Source of the DNA: Nelumbo lutea
Lineage: Eukaryota; Streptophyta; Magnoliopsida; Proteales; Nelumbonaceae
DNA length: 64,000 nt
NCBI GenBank assembly: GCA_022828595.1
Contig: JAKGHH010000008.1
Location: forward strand, 25,722,378-25,786,377
Direction of reading: 5' to 3'
Shown here: positions 53,990 to 64,000 of the stretch, one piece after another
Position numbering within the stretch: position 1 is the stretch's first letter
How the letters are laid out: each line of letters starts with the position of its first letter
The notes under the pieces: model-generated
Seen by the model: the letters and a program-made list of their open reading frames with translations, nothing else
Told to the model about the DNA's origin: nothing
Database searches by the model: none
Position numbers and translations under genes: made by a program

Positions 53990-56280
53990 TGAAAATGAAC
54001 TAGTCTCTCCGGTTTCATGTTTTAACTGAATCAATCGATTTACCAGTTGATTAGTTTGGTTTTTGGTTTTTTAGTTTTTTATATTTATAAAAAGTATTAT
54101 AAAATAAAATATAAATATATACTATATTATGGTTATATTGATTAATTAATTGGTTCAATTTTTCGATTTTTATGAATACCTGCTGTGGCCAGTAATATTT
54201 TGGTTATGGGGAAGGACAATAGAATCTGGAAGTAGGTTCATAATTCTTTCAGCCAACATAAAAGATAAAAAGATTCTAAGCCAAGATACATAAATGCTGA
54301 CAAATTTGTTGAATTGCATGGCATCAAGATAAATGCAGAGTGCTGACAAATATTTTTAAATCGAATTCACTGAATATGCTTTCTTATGACAAGAAGCTCA
54401 TGACAAAAGGGTATTGAAGTCATTTACAAGAACTTTATGAGCAGATAAAGGAGTATTGACCCATTAAAACCCTACATAAGTTTTTGATAAATCAAAGCAG
54501 AGAAGATCAAGAGTCGTACAAGAACTTCCTATGTATTAGTCAAACCAAGATGGTTTAATTAATTACATGCATACCCATAATTCCATGCCTAATCTTTACT
54601 TTGCCAAACAAAGTGGTGGGTTTGGAGTTAGAATTTTGAAACTTTGAGATTTAATCTCACTTTTATTGCTCCATTTGAGCATGTTCCAGGTCTGAATTCC
54701 TTAAACCCAATATTAAAATAAGGCATAAGGTTGAGAATTTAGAGTTTTGGAGGTAGAAGGAAAGCCTAATATATAGTTTTCATTCTCAACCGGGATTTTT
54801 TATTCACATCAAATAAAAATAAAGAGATGTGTGACTGCAATTCACGGCGGATAAAAAAAAGTGAATAGAAAATCTGGGTTCTCTCATTCCAGGCACCCTC
54901 TCTTGCGCAAAATGTGGGATATGACACACAAATGTGTAGTAAGGATTTCTCAGTTCTTTCTTTCTCCAATCAAACAGCACATATATCTGGAAATGTACTT
55001 TGGCTTTCATTCCTGCTTGTGCAGTTGCTTACCACCCAACCCTCACATGGAGGTTGAGAGGATGCCTCAGAGCTATGATAGAGATGATGAGGTTGTCATC
55101 ACTCATCACTTCCTTTTGCAAGTATTCCAACAACCAGCAAACAAGCATGGAAGATGAGCCTGCCAGCTTGGGCAGTTGGGGTGTCACCCAACAATCTTCC
55201 TTACTAAATTATTATTAATAGAGAGAGTTAACCTAACCTTAGAGCTTAGGCCCCAAACAACACTAGAGATCATGTCTAAAACATCACCATATATATATAG
55301 CCACCAAATACTAACCTTTCTATTTTAGCTCACATTAACAACAATTCTATATTAAACAAAGATATATTTTTCCGTGTCGATCGAGATACTCCAAGGCAAT
55401 GTTTGGTACCGTGACCGTTTTTTAGACAATGTTACTTAAAATGATTCAACCAAATAAGAAAAAAGTTTGAGTAGAACAATCACACATACATGGCATTAAT
55501 GCGATGTATTTATTTTGATAAAGGGAAAATCTATGTCACTGGAAAGAGGAAAGATATAGTATAAAAAAAAGCTTTGGCCAATCAAAACACTCCCCGCGAG
55601 TTTGATGAATACCATCTGATTAATCATCTGTTTTATGATGCCAGTTAATTGATTATAAGTTTTTTCAATATCATGTCTTTGAATATTATAGTCAAGACAA
55701 TGGTATCAAATATACATATGGACCTGTAATTAATTACATCATCAATTTCACAATAAGATAAGAACTGCCTGTAATAAAAATGTCAAAACTTAGGATTGCA
55801 TCTGCTCTATCCCTCTCAAGACCTTATATAATTGAGACCAACATTGAGTAATGGCATAAAAAAATGTTTCTATACCATAGAATTTACATTTATTACTTAC
55901 TTAATAAGAAAGTTACCTACCCTAAATCACCGCGATCCTTCATAAACATCTACATCTAGTGAAATGTACTATCATTGAATCTTCCATGTGCTTAACATGA
56001 TACTTCGTGCCGACACTTTGTCTTTGTTTTGTATTGTTTCTTATTGGCAAATACATCTGAAGGACCATATATTCGAACCTTTTATTGTACTCTTTTTGAT
56101 AATGACTGAATTGCTGATCAGTTTGTCTTTCGATGAATGAGCAATTCACCAGGGTACACACGCTCTTACCCACTAAGAGACAGACAAGTAAGCCTTCCAA
56201 TTCAGCCAATTCAGCATTTATCAAACAACCTTTCAGTTAATTGACCATTTTCTGCTGACGAGACCCTGATCTCATCAGAT
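53990..56280. other. Non-coding intergenic stretch with a second copy of the 8.9-kb MITE family
   Basis: At about 53990-54180 an AT-rich stretch with GGTTTTTGGTTTTTTAG / TTGGTTCAATTTTTCG ends resembles the hAT-like family. At 54990-55220 a GC-richer patch is open in more than one frame; one of them would need a TTG start, and a possible acceptor (GCTTGTGCAG) lies inside it. I do not recognise any protein there. Confidence 0.35.
55520..55690. mobile_element. MITE candidate, second copy of the family at 8866-9030
   Basis: It begins GGGAAAATCTATGTCACTGG, shares AATCAAAACACTCC, GATGAATACCATCTGATTA and GATGCCAGTTAATTGATT with the first copy, and ends in CAATATCATGTCTTTG. The inverted ends are more decayed than in the first copy. 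Confidence 0.45.
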
Positions 56281-56291
56281 TGAACAATTTG

Positions 56292-56499
56292 GGCTGTGTT
56301 TGGTTGTAATGCAAATTTATTTGCACTAGTATAAATGAAAAAAAAATACAAATTATTGTTTAATTTTGTTTTGGATTTTACTTTATTCTTCTTCATGCCT
56401 TAATTTACTTCATTTGTACTGCAATCAAACAAAAGCTAAAATTGATCAGAATTTGTATTCAAATCATTTGCACTATTTGCATTGCAACCAAACACAACC
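56292..56499. mobile_element. Small Tourist-like MITE
   Basis: Left end GGCTGTGTTTGGTTGTAATG followed by CAAATTTATTTGCA; right end on the other strand GGTTGTGTTTGGTTGCAATG followed by CAAATAGTGCAAATG. 208 bp, inverted repeats of about 30 bp. TTA follows the right end; the left side has TTG. The ends are related to those of the MITE at 10651-11038. Confidence 0.75.
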
Positions 56500-57016
56500 T
56501 TAAGAACAAGTCCACATTACACCCAAAGAATATGAATGGATGGACAGAAGATTTTATTAGTGGATCGCAGTCATAACCTTGTTGTTAGGCTTGGGTCCAC
56601 GGCACTAGTCCGGATCATGATTGTGTTAAATTCTGGTCCATATAGTATTTAAGAATCGATAAATGCCATCAAGCAGTTGATCCCGCCGACGGTGTCCAAA
56701 GAACATTCTGAGTCTGACTAGAGGAAGTGTGTTTTAAGCTACATTAAATTTACAACAAGGATTGTAAGAGTAGTCGGCTCCACCGGATGATTGAATCAGT
56801 AATCCGGTGTTTCACACTCACAGTTTGAACGGACTATATCTTTTCCCCAACACTATGAAAAGATGGCAGAATCAATTAAAGTACTATAATATAATAAAGC
56901 AACGTATATAGTCTCAAATAAGGGGCCAAAGGGGTAAAATCTCGGAATGATAAATCTGATAATGCAAGTTTGAGTTTGAGAGTGACTATTTCATAAAAGA
57001 AAAAAATGTTAAAAGT
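56500..57016. other. Non-coding intergenic stretch
   Basis: I see no gene or element here. Confidence 0.4.
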
Positions 57017-57311
57017 TAGGAAAGGGTTGATCATTCAGTTTATTCAGTTAAAAATTGAATCGAATAAATTGAATTTTTAATAACTGGATTTACAAAATAT
57101 AAAATCAAAAAGTTGAAACCAAATTTTATTAATATTATACTAATACATATTATATACATTATATATACATATTATATAATATTATACTGATTTTTTTAAA
57201 CCAAACTAACCGAACCAAACCAAAAACTAGAAAAAAATACTGAATCAAATAAACTGAAACCGAAAATTTCAGTTCAGTTTTTTTATTTTAACCTAACAAT
57301 GCTCACCCCTA
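57017..57311. mobile_element. hAT-like non-autonomous element
   Basis: The left side reads TAGGAAAGGGTTGATCATTC followed by AGTTTATTCAG; the right end on the other strand is TAGGGGTGAGCATTGTTAGG. The interior is very AT-rich (TATTATATACATTATATATA). No coding capacity. Confidence 0.55.
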
Positions 57312-58777
57312 GTTAGGATCATAACTAGCCTACCCCTCCCAAAACCCCAGATATCCAGAACAACATTGGGCAACGACCTATTAATGAAATGTGAGGTGGT
57401 TAATTGCAAAGGATAAAAATTGGTGGGTGGAGCTCCTTTTCTTGTAAATTTGAGAAAGATAGGAATTAATGCATGATGAAATTTAGCTTTGTTCAGGAAA
57501 ATTGAGGGTATAAACAAGTAGAAGCCTTTTTGTGAAAAAAACATGATGAAAGCTACTGTTTGAAGCCTTATTGTTACAGTGAACAAATTGCTTTCTGATT
57601 GTAGTTATGGTTTGTCATAGCAACGTTATTGGGAAGATGGTTCATATATGAGACAGAAATTCAAGCTATAATCAGTGACAAATACAGGGAAGATAATCAA
57701 GCTGCAGATTTTATTGCATTCCAGCATAATTCCTGCAATTAACTAGTAGGGTCATATGGGAGGATGATTGGGGCCGAATTACTACCTATTTAGTCTAAAT
57801 TATCTTCCTTATATTACCAAAAAGAAATTTAAACCTCTCTAAAACGAATATGGTTTAATTATTATCATCACCCAAAACTCATCCCAATTATATGGGCTTG
57901 GCTCTATAAATTAATCCTGTTTCATCATTCTGTTTTATTTAATGTTATATCCATTGTCAAATTATTATTAGCGTGCACTTAAATCATTTTTTACTACATC
58001 TTCCCATATCCTTCAAATTGAAATAGATCACTTCTTATTATACACTCAATGGCCTTCATTATGTGTTCAGTTCCAATAATTATTTATACTATACCTAAAA
58101 TTATACATCTTCTTCTTCTTTTAAGTCTTGTCCTGTCCCAACTATATCATCTAAGCTGTGTTACCTTCACAAGTATATATGATCTCCAACTGCCTATTTC
58201 ATACATAGCTAGATAGAGTCCAAACAAAACATGGAACACCAATGTATATTAATAAAATTTGGGTTAAGAGAACATGGACCCATGCTAAACCTACCCATGT
58301 AGACCCCTAATTGATATAACTTGATATTGGTATTAAATGTCAACCCTCAAAGCCTCTACAAGGACATGTGAGAACCATTATTTCATTAGTTCATTCCCAA
58401 CTCATTTTGAGAATGGTGCAATTGTCAATGGGGCCAAATAATAGTGCAATTGTCAATGAGAGCTATCTCCCTTGTCGAGAGATAGTGAAAAGGTTATCAT
58501 TGGTCCACCCTAGAATTCTCTCTTCTTTAGGTTGCAAAAGAATATAAAGACTCTAATTCAAGTATTCAACTAAGTAACCTCCATGTGAAGCTAATTGATT
58601 TCTATATGTTTTCCTATTTCTTTAACCCCAAACCACACCTTGAATTTGACTTTCAACTAATCCAACGGCTAAAAAGAATTTCTACATGCATGAGAAACAA
58701 CCCAATAAAAAGTGACATACACCCACCAGTTTGAATGGTGACCGCTGTTGAAATCAAGTTTTTAGACCTACCATTAA
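57312..58777. other. Non-coding intergenic stretch
   Basis: I see no gene or recognisable element. Confidence 0.4.
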
Positions 58778-59013
58778 TAGGGATGTCATCTGGTCGGGTT
58801 TGGCATGGCTTTTGGCCAACCCGAACCTGACAACAATCCCACCAACCAGAAACTAAACCCGACGATATGGGCACCTGACCTATAAATAGTACCTCCGTGG
58901 CCTGTACTCAACTCAAACCCGACCCGAAATCAAATTCAGGCTCACCTGACACAACCCGATAGGATAGGGTCAAGGTGGGGTTTACCAATCAACCCGACCC
59001 ACTTGCATCCCTA
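58778..59013. mobile_element. hAT-like non-autonomous element
   Basis: Starts TAGGGATGTCATCTGGTCGG and ends, on the other strand, TAGGGATGCAAGTGGGTCGG. 236 bp, GC-richer than its surroundings, with GGTCGGGTTTGG / CCCGACCCG subterminal strings. The flanks ACCATTAA and CCCACCAA agree at 5 of 8 bases, possibly a diverged 8-bp duplication. Confidence 0.65.
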
Positions 59014-60160
59014 CCCACCAATTTTACTTGTTCACTTATTCCAATCCAGTGGTCATAGGGTGAGGTTTCACATGAGGTCCACTTCAATCTTATTGATTTC
59101 TTCTGTACCTTTTTCCCCCTTCTCAACGGCAAGGCTGCAAGGCTGGCCTACTCCTTTCCATCTAGTAGATGCTAATGTGAGGGGTACTAAAGTAGGGGAA
59201 AAGTTGAACACGCTAGAAAAGAGTGAACCCTTTAGAAGAAAATAATAAACATCTGTACTTTAGTGTTTCTTTTCTCTTTTATCTCTTTATTTCTAGTTCA
59301 AGAAGTCGAATAATGCCAACCCATACTCCCTCTTCATCATGCCATTTGCTATAAATCTATGTATTTTAGGGTTATGGTTCAATGCACATGTAGGGTGTTA
59401 TTGTTGAATCAAGAATATAATAATGTGTTAGGATAAGTCTAACAGACATCCTTGATGAAGGTTCAAAGGTGAATTGATGGCCAAGATCGTTTGATCCATC
59501 ATCCTCTTTTAGCAGTTTTGGAAAAGTCGATTTGAATATATATTTAAATCTGTGGTCCTGTGGATTGATTATTTGGTACTTTGAGTACTAGGCCGGGTTA
59601 ACTTTTGATCTTGGAGAGGGTCTTTTTCTATCATTATTTCGGATAAAGAAGACTGAGAGACGAGATGAGACTGTGAATCGTTTACTTGGCATAGTAATGG
59701 GTGAAATTCCAACAAATTGTGTCTCATTGCAAAAGCTAGCCCAAGCCCAATTTTGGAAACAAATTCTATAAAATCTTTACTCATCGTTTGATTGCCCCAA
59801 GAACCCCACGGCAACATGACTGTCAATGGGTCGGGTTAAGTTCGCATCAGGGCAGACCTGGATGTGCATAACTAGTTACGAACCAGACTTTGGGTGTGAC
59901 CCAAAAATACCCGATTATAATTGATAGCTATAATTTTAACGTATACTTTGATCAAGGTTCAAACTATTTCTTTGTATAAATTTTTGAACCACTTATATGC
60001 TACTTTTTAAGTAGCCCTTTAATTAATATATTTAAAAAAGTTAAAATATTAATATTCAGGTTATTATTCATGTGTAAATGTAATAAACTAAAAAATTATA
60101 AAAAGAAAAAGTAGTATATGCTGGAAACTCCAAACATGCAATTTTAGTATATGTTTGTCA
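59014..60160. other. Non-coding intergenic stretch
   Basis: No supported gene. TGTCAATGGGTCGGGTTAAG at 59820 looks like one end of another hAT-like element, without a recognisable partner end. Confidence 0.35.
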
Positions 60161-60580
60161 TCAATGCTACAATGCTATTGATGTGTGGCTTAGAAGCACC
60201 GTTTTTTAAGAAAATAGTTTTTTTATGATTTTTTTTTTTCTGTTTGGAAACATTACTGTCAGGTAGGACATTTTCTGGAGCAACAATAACACTTTTTATT
60301 TGGTACGAGTGCTCCATGTTTGTTTTCAGCACTGGTATCCATTATATGAAGTCCACGTCATTACTACATCACGTCCTCATTAATAGCAATGATCTATAAT
60401 CTAGAAAACGCCAAATTCGGCATTGCTCCATATCATGCCTTCCCGATTTCTAAAGTGTGACTTAGAGTACCGTTTTTTATGAAAAAACAATTATAAACAA
60501 ACAAACGTTTCTTGAAGCACTTTTTTCCATCATAACTAATGTGTCACCATTTTCTGAGGCAACAACATTGAAATTGATAG
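60161..60580. repeat. Two-part direct repeat about 270 bp apart
   Basis: TGTGGCTTAGAAGCACCGTTTTTTAAGAAAA (about 60184) recurs as TGTGACTTAGAGTACCGTTTTTTATGAAAA (about 60456). A later block, ACATTTTCTGGAGCAACAA (about 60268), recurs as ACCATTTTCTGAGGCAACAA (about 60547). Two diverged copies of one unknown sequence, perhaps a MITE pair. Confidence 0.55.
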
Positions 60581-61838
60581 TAAATCTACTTATTTGTTAA
60601 ATTCAAGAGTTCGGATTTCAGACTAAGATATTCGTGCCATGTACAGGCTGGTGTTAAAAAAGTTGCCCATGTTAGATTCAGTTTTTTATTTTTTTAATTG
60701 TTGTGGATGAGCTTAAATAACCCAATATTTAATTTTTTGTTATTTTTAAAATTTCAAAAAAAAAGTATAAAATATGTAAAAAAGTTGGGAAGTAATACGA
60801 GAAGTCTGATGCCGACAACTGCAATTTAATTAGAATATAGTATAGATTACAAGTATATCATGAAAAGAATGTATTAATAATATGTTAATACATAATATAC
60901 ATACATATATACTTTAGAAAATTCTAAATTCTTTTTCTTTCAGATGACCCATTTTACACTATAATTTCAACCACTCATCTTAATTAGAATCAAACACATA
61001 ATTAATAGGGTTTTATAGCTGCTTTATCCAAACAAAGAACTTGCAGACTTGGGCTAGGTTGGCCAGCAATTTGGAAGATATTATTAAATGATCTTAAAGC
61101 AATATAAAGTTCACAATCACTTTTATATATACATGTGGATATACACCATCAATGTTGGTTAAAGTTGGTTGATTCTTCAACTATACATTTGTTTAGGGAT
61201 TCAAGCCCAAGCCCAACTTGAGAGTTGAGATTGTATCATGCCAGGCTGCCAACTTCAAGCAAACTGCTGAATTCTCATCATTCATTTCTTTTTTTTTTTT
61301 TTTTTTCTCCTCCTATGCGCTCTCTTTTTATTGGTGAACAAGATAGACCTGAGCATGTGACTGCTTTATTGCTATGTGGGCCTCAAAGGAGTTACTGAAC
61401 TTGGTTACATCACTTGGCCTTTTCTACATGTGCAACCACTTGGGTGCAACCATTGCACCAACTTATCAGGTACATTAATTAATTAGAGCAAATATAGCGA
61501 AACCATGCACGGATGCACCCTCCCTTTAGATTTTTATGAGACTACATCAACAACTACTACTGAGATCTCAGAGATATAACTGGGAGCCTTCTTGGATTTG
61601 GTTGTGAGGGTTATGAGCTCCCCTTGAAGCTTGTCAATTTCAAGCCTGAACCTAAATAATAAAAAAGTTGGGAACCATGCATGGGAGAGTCATGCATCCA
61701 TTCACTCACCTAGACAAGTGGTAAATGGTGAAGCTGTTTCAACTGGTCCCAACAAGACTGGATCACTACAATCACCCCACCATGAATGCTATACTTTTCC
61801 TTCTTGGCAATAACATTATCACATTTGACTCCTCCCAT
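60581..61838. other. Non-coding intergenic stretch
   Basis: No supported gene. A T-run lies at 61289-61306. A short open frame at 61631-61813 has no recognisable content. Confidence 0.4.
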
Positions 61839-62717
61839 TAGAGGTGTAAATTGGATTGGATTTGGTCCAATCAGATCCGCTTACAAATGGACTGGGCCCA
61901 ATCTAATATAAATCAAATCCAATTCAATCCATTAAAATGTAAATGAATTATACTGGATCCAATCCAAACCGAATGAAATATCAAAAACTATATATAAAAA
62001 ACAGAACATATAAAAATTACAAACAAATATATTAAAATGAAGAAATCTGAAAATTACAAGTATATATACCCTTTGGTAAAAGTGCTTTCATAAAAGTGCT
62101 TTTGTATAAAACTACTCTAATGAAAGTATTTTCACAAAAATGCTTCCGTAAAAGTACTTTTTGCTTCCATAAAAGTGCTTTTATAAAACTACTTTTGTAT
62201 AAGTGCTTTTGTAAAAGTACTTAAGTACTTTCATAGAAGTTCTTTTGTAAAAATGCTTCCGTAAAAGTACTTTTGTATAAGTGTTTTTATAAAAGTATTT
62301 TTGTTTAAGTGCTTTTATAAAAGTACTTTCATAAAAATTCTTTCGTAAAAGTGTTTTTATAAAAGTACTTCCATAAAAGTTCTTTTGTGAAAATGCTTTC
62401 GTGTAAGTATTTTTGTAAAAGTGCTTTTGTAAAAGTACTTTTCATAAAATTACTTTATAAAAGTTCTTTTGTAAAAGTACTTTCATAAAAGTAATTTTAT
62501 GCCGTTTCAGTTTTGATTGATTTTAACTTGGACAAAGGTTTGGCCTCATGATCAGATTATTAGAAATTTGGTTTATGTCCAATTCAGACCGATAAAAATA
62601 TGAACCAATTTATTTTGGATTGACCCAATCTAATAATTATACAAATCATCCAAATCCGATTTGATGAGGTTTGGAACGGATTGGATCCAACCCAAAACCG
62701 GCCGATTGACACCCCTA
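61839..62717. mobile_element. hAT-like element carrying an internal minisatellite
   Basis: Starts TAGAGGTGTAAATTGGATTG and ends, on the other strand, TAGGGGTGTCAATCGGCCGG. The flanking octamers CCTCCCAT (61831-61838) and CCCCTCAT (62718-62725) agree at 6 of 8 bases, which fits an aged 8-bp hAT target duplication. It is the longest copy of this family in the window because of the repeat array at 62075-62501. Confidence 0.7.
62075..62501. repeat. 15-bp palindromic minisatellite, about 28 units
   Basis: The array is built from AAAAGTRCTTTTRTA units of 14-16 bp. The core AAAAGTACTTTT is its own reverse complement, so each unit is a small palindrome with a 3-bp spacer. Units vary at the middle bases (GTGC, GTAC, TTC, ATGC). 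No frame stays open through it. Confidence 0.9.
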
Positions 62718-62831
62718 CCCCTCATGGTAGATATTCTGTTGTTCTCCACAAAGAAAGCCTTTTTGGATGGTTCTCTTTGATTTAGGAAGAAAGCAATGGT
62801 GGCTATATATACAAGGCTATGAATTCCCCAA

Positions 62832-62937
62832 GGCTCAGTTTGGAAGGAATACAAATACTGTATTCCTTGTATTTTGTATTATTTTGTATGTCTTTATACT
62901 GTATATATTTTCATTTATACTCCTTCAAAACTGAGCC
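62832..62937. mobile_element. Very small MITE (106 bp), GGCTCA family
   Basis: Left end GGCTCAGTTTGGAAGGAATA, right end on the other strand GGCTCAGTTTTGAAGGAGTA. The interior is an imperfect palindrome of TACAAATA / TATTTTGTA strings. Confidence 0.8.
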
Positions 62938-63156
62938 CTGAGAACAAAATGACAAAAATCTGATATGAGCTAATTAATGTATTTCAACTAATTGAGGGTT
63001 GTTTCTCTAATGTGAATTTTTTTTCTCTTGTTTCAAGTTCCAAATTAAAATCAAATAAAAAACCATACGGTTCCAAAACAAAAAGATAGAAAAATGTTCT
63101 TAGAGATTTCATTTGCAATTTATTATTCCAAAACTGAAACCAAATATATATGTTCT
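62938..63156. other. Non-coding spacer between small MITEs
   Basis: AT-rich, no gene seen. Confidence 0.4.
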
Positions 63157-63282
63157 TTAGGCTCAACTTGGAAGGGGTACAAATATAAATATGTACAGTA
63201 CAAATACATGTAAAATAATACAAAAATACAGGATTTTATGCTCTACATATTTGTATTTGTACTCCTTCCAAATGGAGGCTTA
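63157..63282. mobile_element. Small MITE flanked by TTA, GGCTCA family
   Basis: The body is 63160-63279: left end GGCTCAACTTGGAAGGGGTA, right end on the other strand GCCTCCATTTGGAAGGAGTA. TTA is present on both sides (63157-63159 and 63280-63282). The next family member starts at 63283, directly after the shared TTA. Confidence 0.75.
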
Positions 63283-63443
63283 GGTTCAACTTGGAAGGAG
63301 TACGAATACAAATATATACAGTAAAAATACATAAAAAAAAATACAAAATACAAGGTTTTGCCCCCTACAAATGTGCATTTGTACTCCTAAACTGAGCCTA
63401 ATAACTATACATATTTGTATGTGTACTATTTCCGAACTGAGCC
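63283..63443. mobile_element. Small MITE plus an extra right half, GGCTCA family
   Basis: The copy is 63283-63398: GGTTCAACTTGGAAGGAGTA on the left, and on the other strand GGCTCAGTTTAGGAGTAC on the right. After TAATAA, an additional right half (63405-63443, on the other strand GGCTCAGTTCGGAAATAGTA) follows. This is a head-to-tail cluster of one family. Confidence 0.7.
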
Positions 63444-64000
63444 TTCATTTCTGGTTTAAATAGTATGTTTCCATCTGGTTATTAATTTTATATTAATCTG
63501 TACTACAACATTTGTTTTGATATTTTTATTTCATATGTAAAATATGATTTGTTTCTTTAAATAAAACCAACTTATATTTTTACTTTTCAAAACAAAAAAC
63601 ATAGTTAAAGAACACATGCATTTTAGAATATTGAATCAATTCATGAAACTCAACTCCACGTACTTTGAAAGTCAAGTTCTTAGGTTTTAAAAGGTATGGT
63701 TATTCATGGTTGTTGGTTTTGGGGCTTTTGGCACGAGACGGGAAGCTTTAACCTGAAAGCAAAATGGAAAACATGAATATATATATATGAGACAGCTCCA
63801 AAGTACATTTATTATTGTGAACTGCGTAGTGTCTGTTCAGGGCTTGTTTGAGCGAGACAAAGCTAAATATGCCGTACTTTATTGACGAAAGTATGAAGAG
63901 ATGAACTGTGGAATTTGAGGCTAGAAGTGTTTCTTTGAGTTCTGCTTTGATGGTTGGCAAATGACATGATTGAGACATCTAGCGTGCAATTCAACCAAGC
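63444..64000. other. Non-coding end of the window
   Basis: No gene seen. A minus-strand open frame (63748-63978) has no recognisable domain. Confidence 0.4.

Noticed and set aside
55000..55218. GC-richer frame that looked like a small peptide gene.
   Set aside because: It would need a TTG start, has an acceptor-like site inside, and matches no small-peptide family I can recall.
61600..61660. GAGCTCCCCTTGAAGC, reminiscent of miR159/miR319 target or precursor sequence.
   Set aside because: It does not align with either mature miRNA or its complement, and no hairpin partner was found.
62075..62501. CRISPR-like repeat array.
   Set aside because: Units are 14-16 bp, abut with only 3-bp spacers, and lie in a plant transposon; it is a minisatellite.

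Overview
The window reads as plant nuclear DNA from a flowering plant. It is AT-rich, has spliced genes with introns up to 3.9 kb, a DYW-class pentatricopeptide repeat (PPR) gene, a plant-specific QWRF/AUGMIN8 gene, and dense plant-type transposons (Ty1/copia, Ty3/gypsy, LINE, MULE, PIF/Harbinger, hAT-like, SINE, MITE). The species cannot be named from this sequence. Nothing prokaryotic, organellar or CRISPR-like was seen.

Layout. (1) 1-8.4 kb: two related MYB/SANT-like genes on the + strand (3079-4067 and 7184-8314). They share one intron at the same place and phase. The first is followed by a broken PIF/Harbinger transposase remnant. (2) 8.4-17.5 kb: several MITEs flanked by TTA, a decayed Ty1/copia element (about 10.4-14.8 kb), and a foldback element with about 200-bp arms around a captured coiled-coil exon. 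(3) 17.6-22.4 kb: a decayed LINE split by a gypsy element with matching 5-bp target duplications; the gypsy element has lost its reverse transcriptase and integrase. (4) 22.4-28.3 kb: a candidate spliced non-coding transcript and an intact single-exon DYW PPR gene, both on the minus strand. (5) 29.5-32.8 kb: a MULE transposase pseudogene interrupted by a SINE. (6) 39.5-49.3 kb: a six-exon QWRF/AUGMIN subunit 8-like gene on the minus strand, with large introns. (7) 50-64 kb: no convincing protein gene; many hAT-like non-autonomous elements, one carrying a 15-bp palindromic minisatellite, and a cluster of very small MITEs.

How the parts relate. The two host genes with clear function do not share a pathway: the PPR protein should edit organellar transcripts and the QWRF protein should bind microtubules. 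From memory, their closest Arabidopsis relatives (At4g30700 and At4g30710) are neighbours, so this looks like an old conserved gene pair now spread apart by transposons. The MYB/SANT-like genes are best read as PIF/Harbinger ORF1 proteins or host genes derived from them. I found no clearly new biological system. The most unusual structures are the foldback with a captured exon, the palindromic minisatellite inside an hAT-like element, and the nested insertions with readable target duplications.
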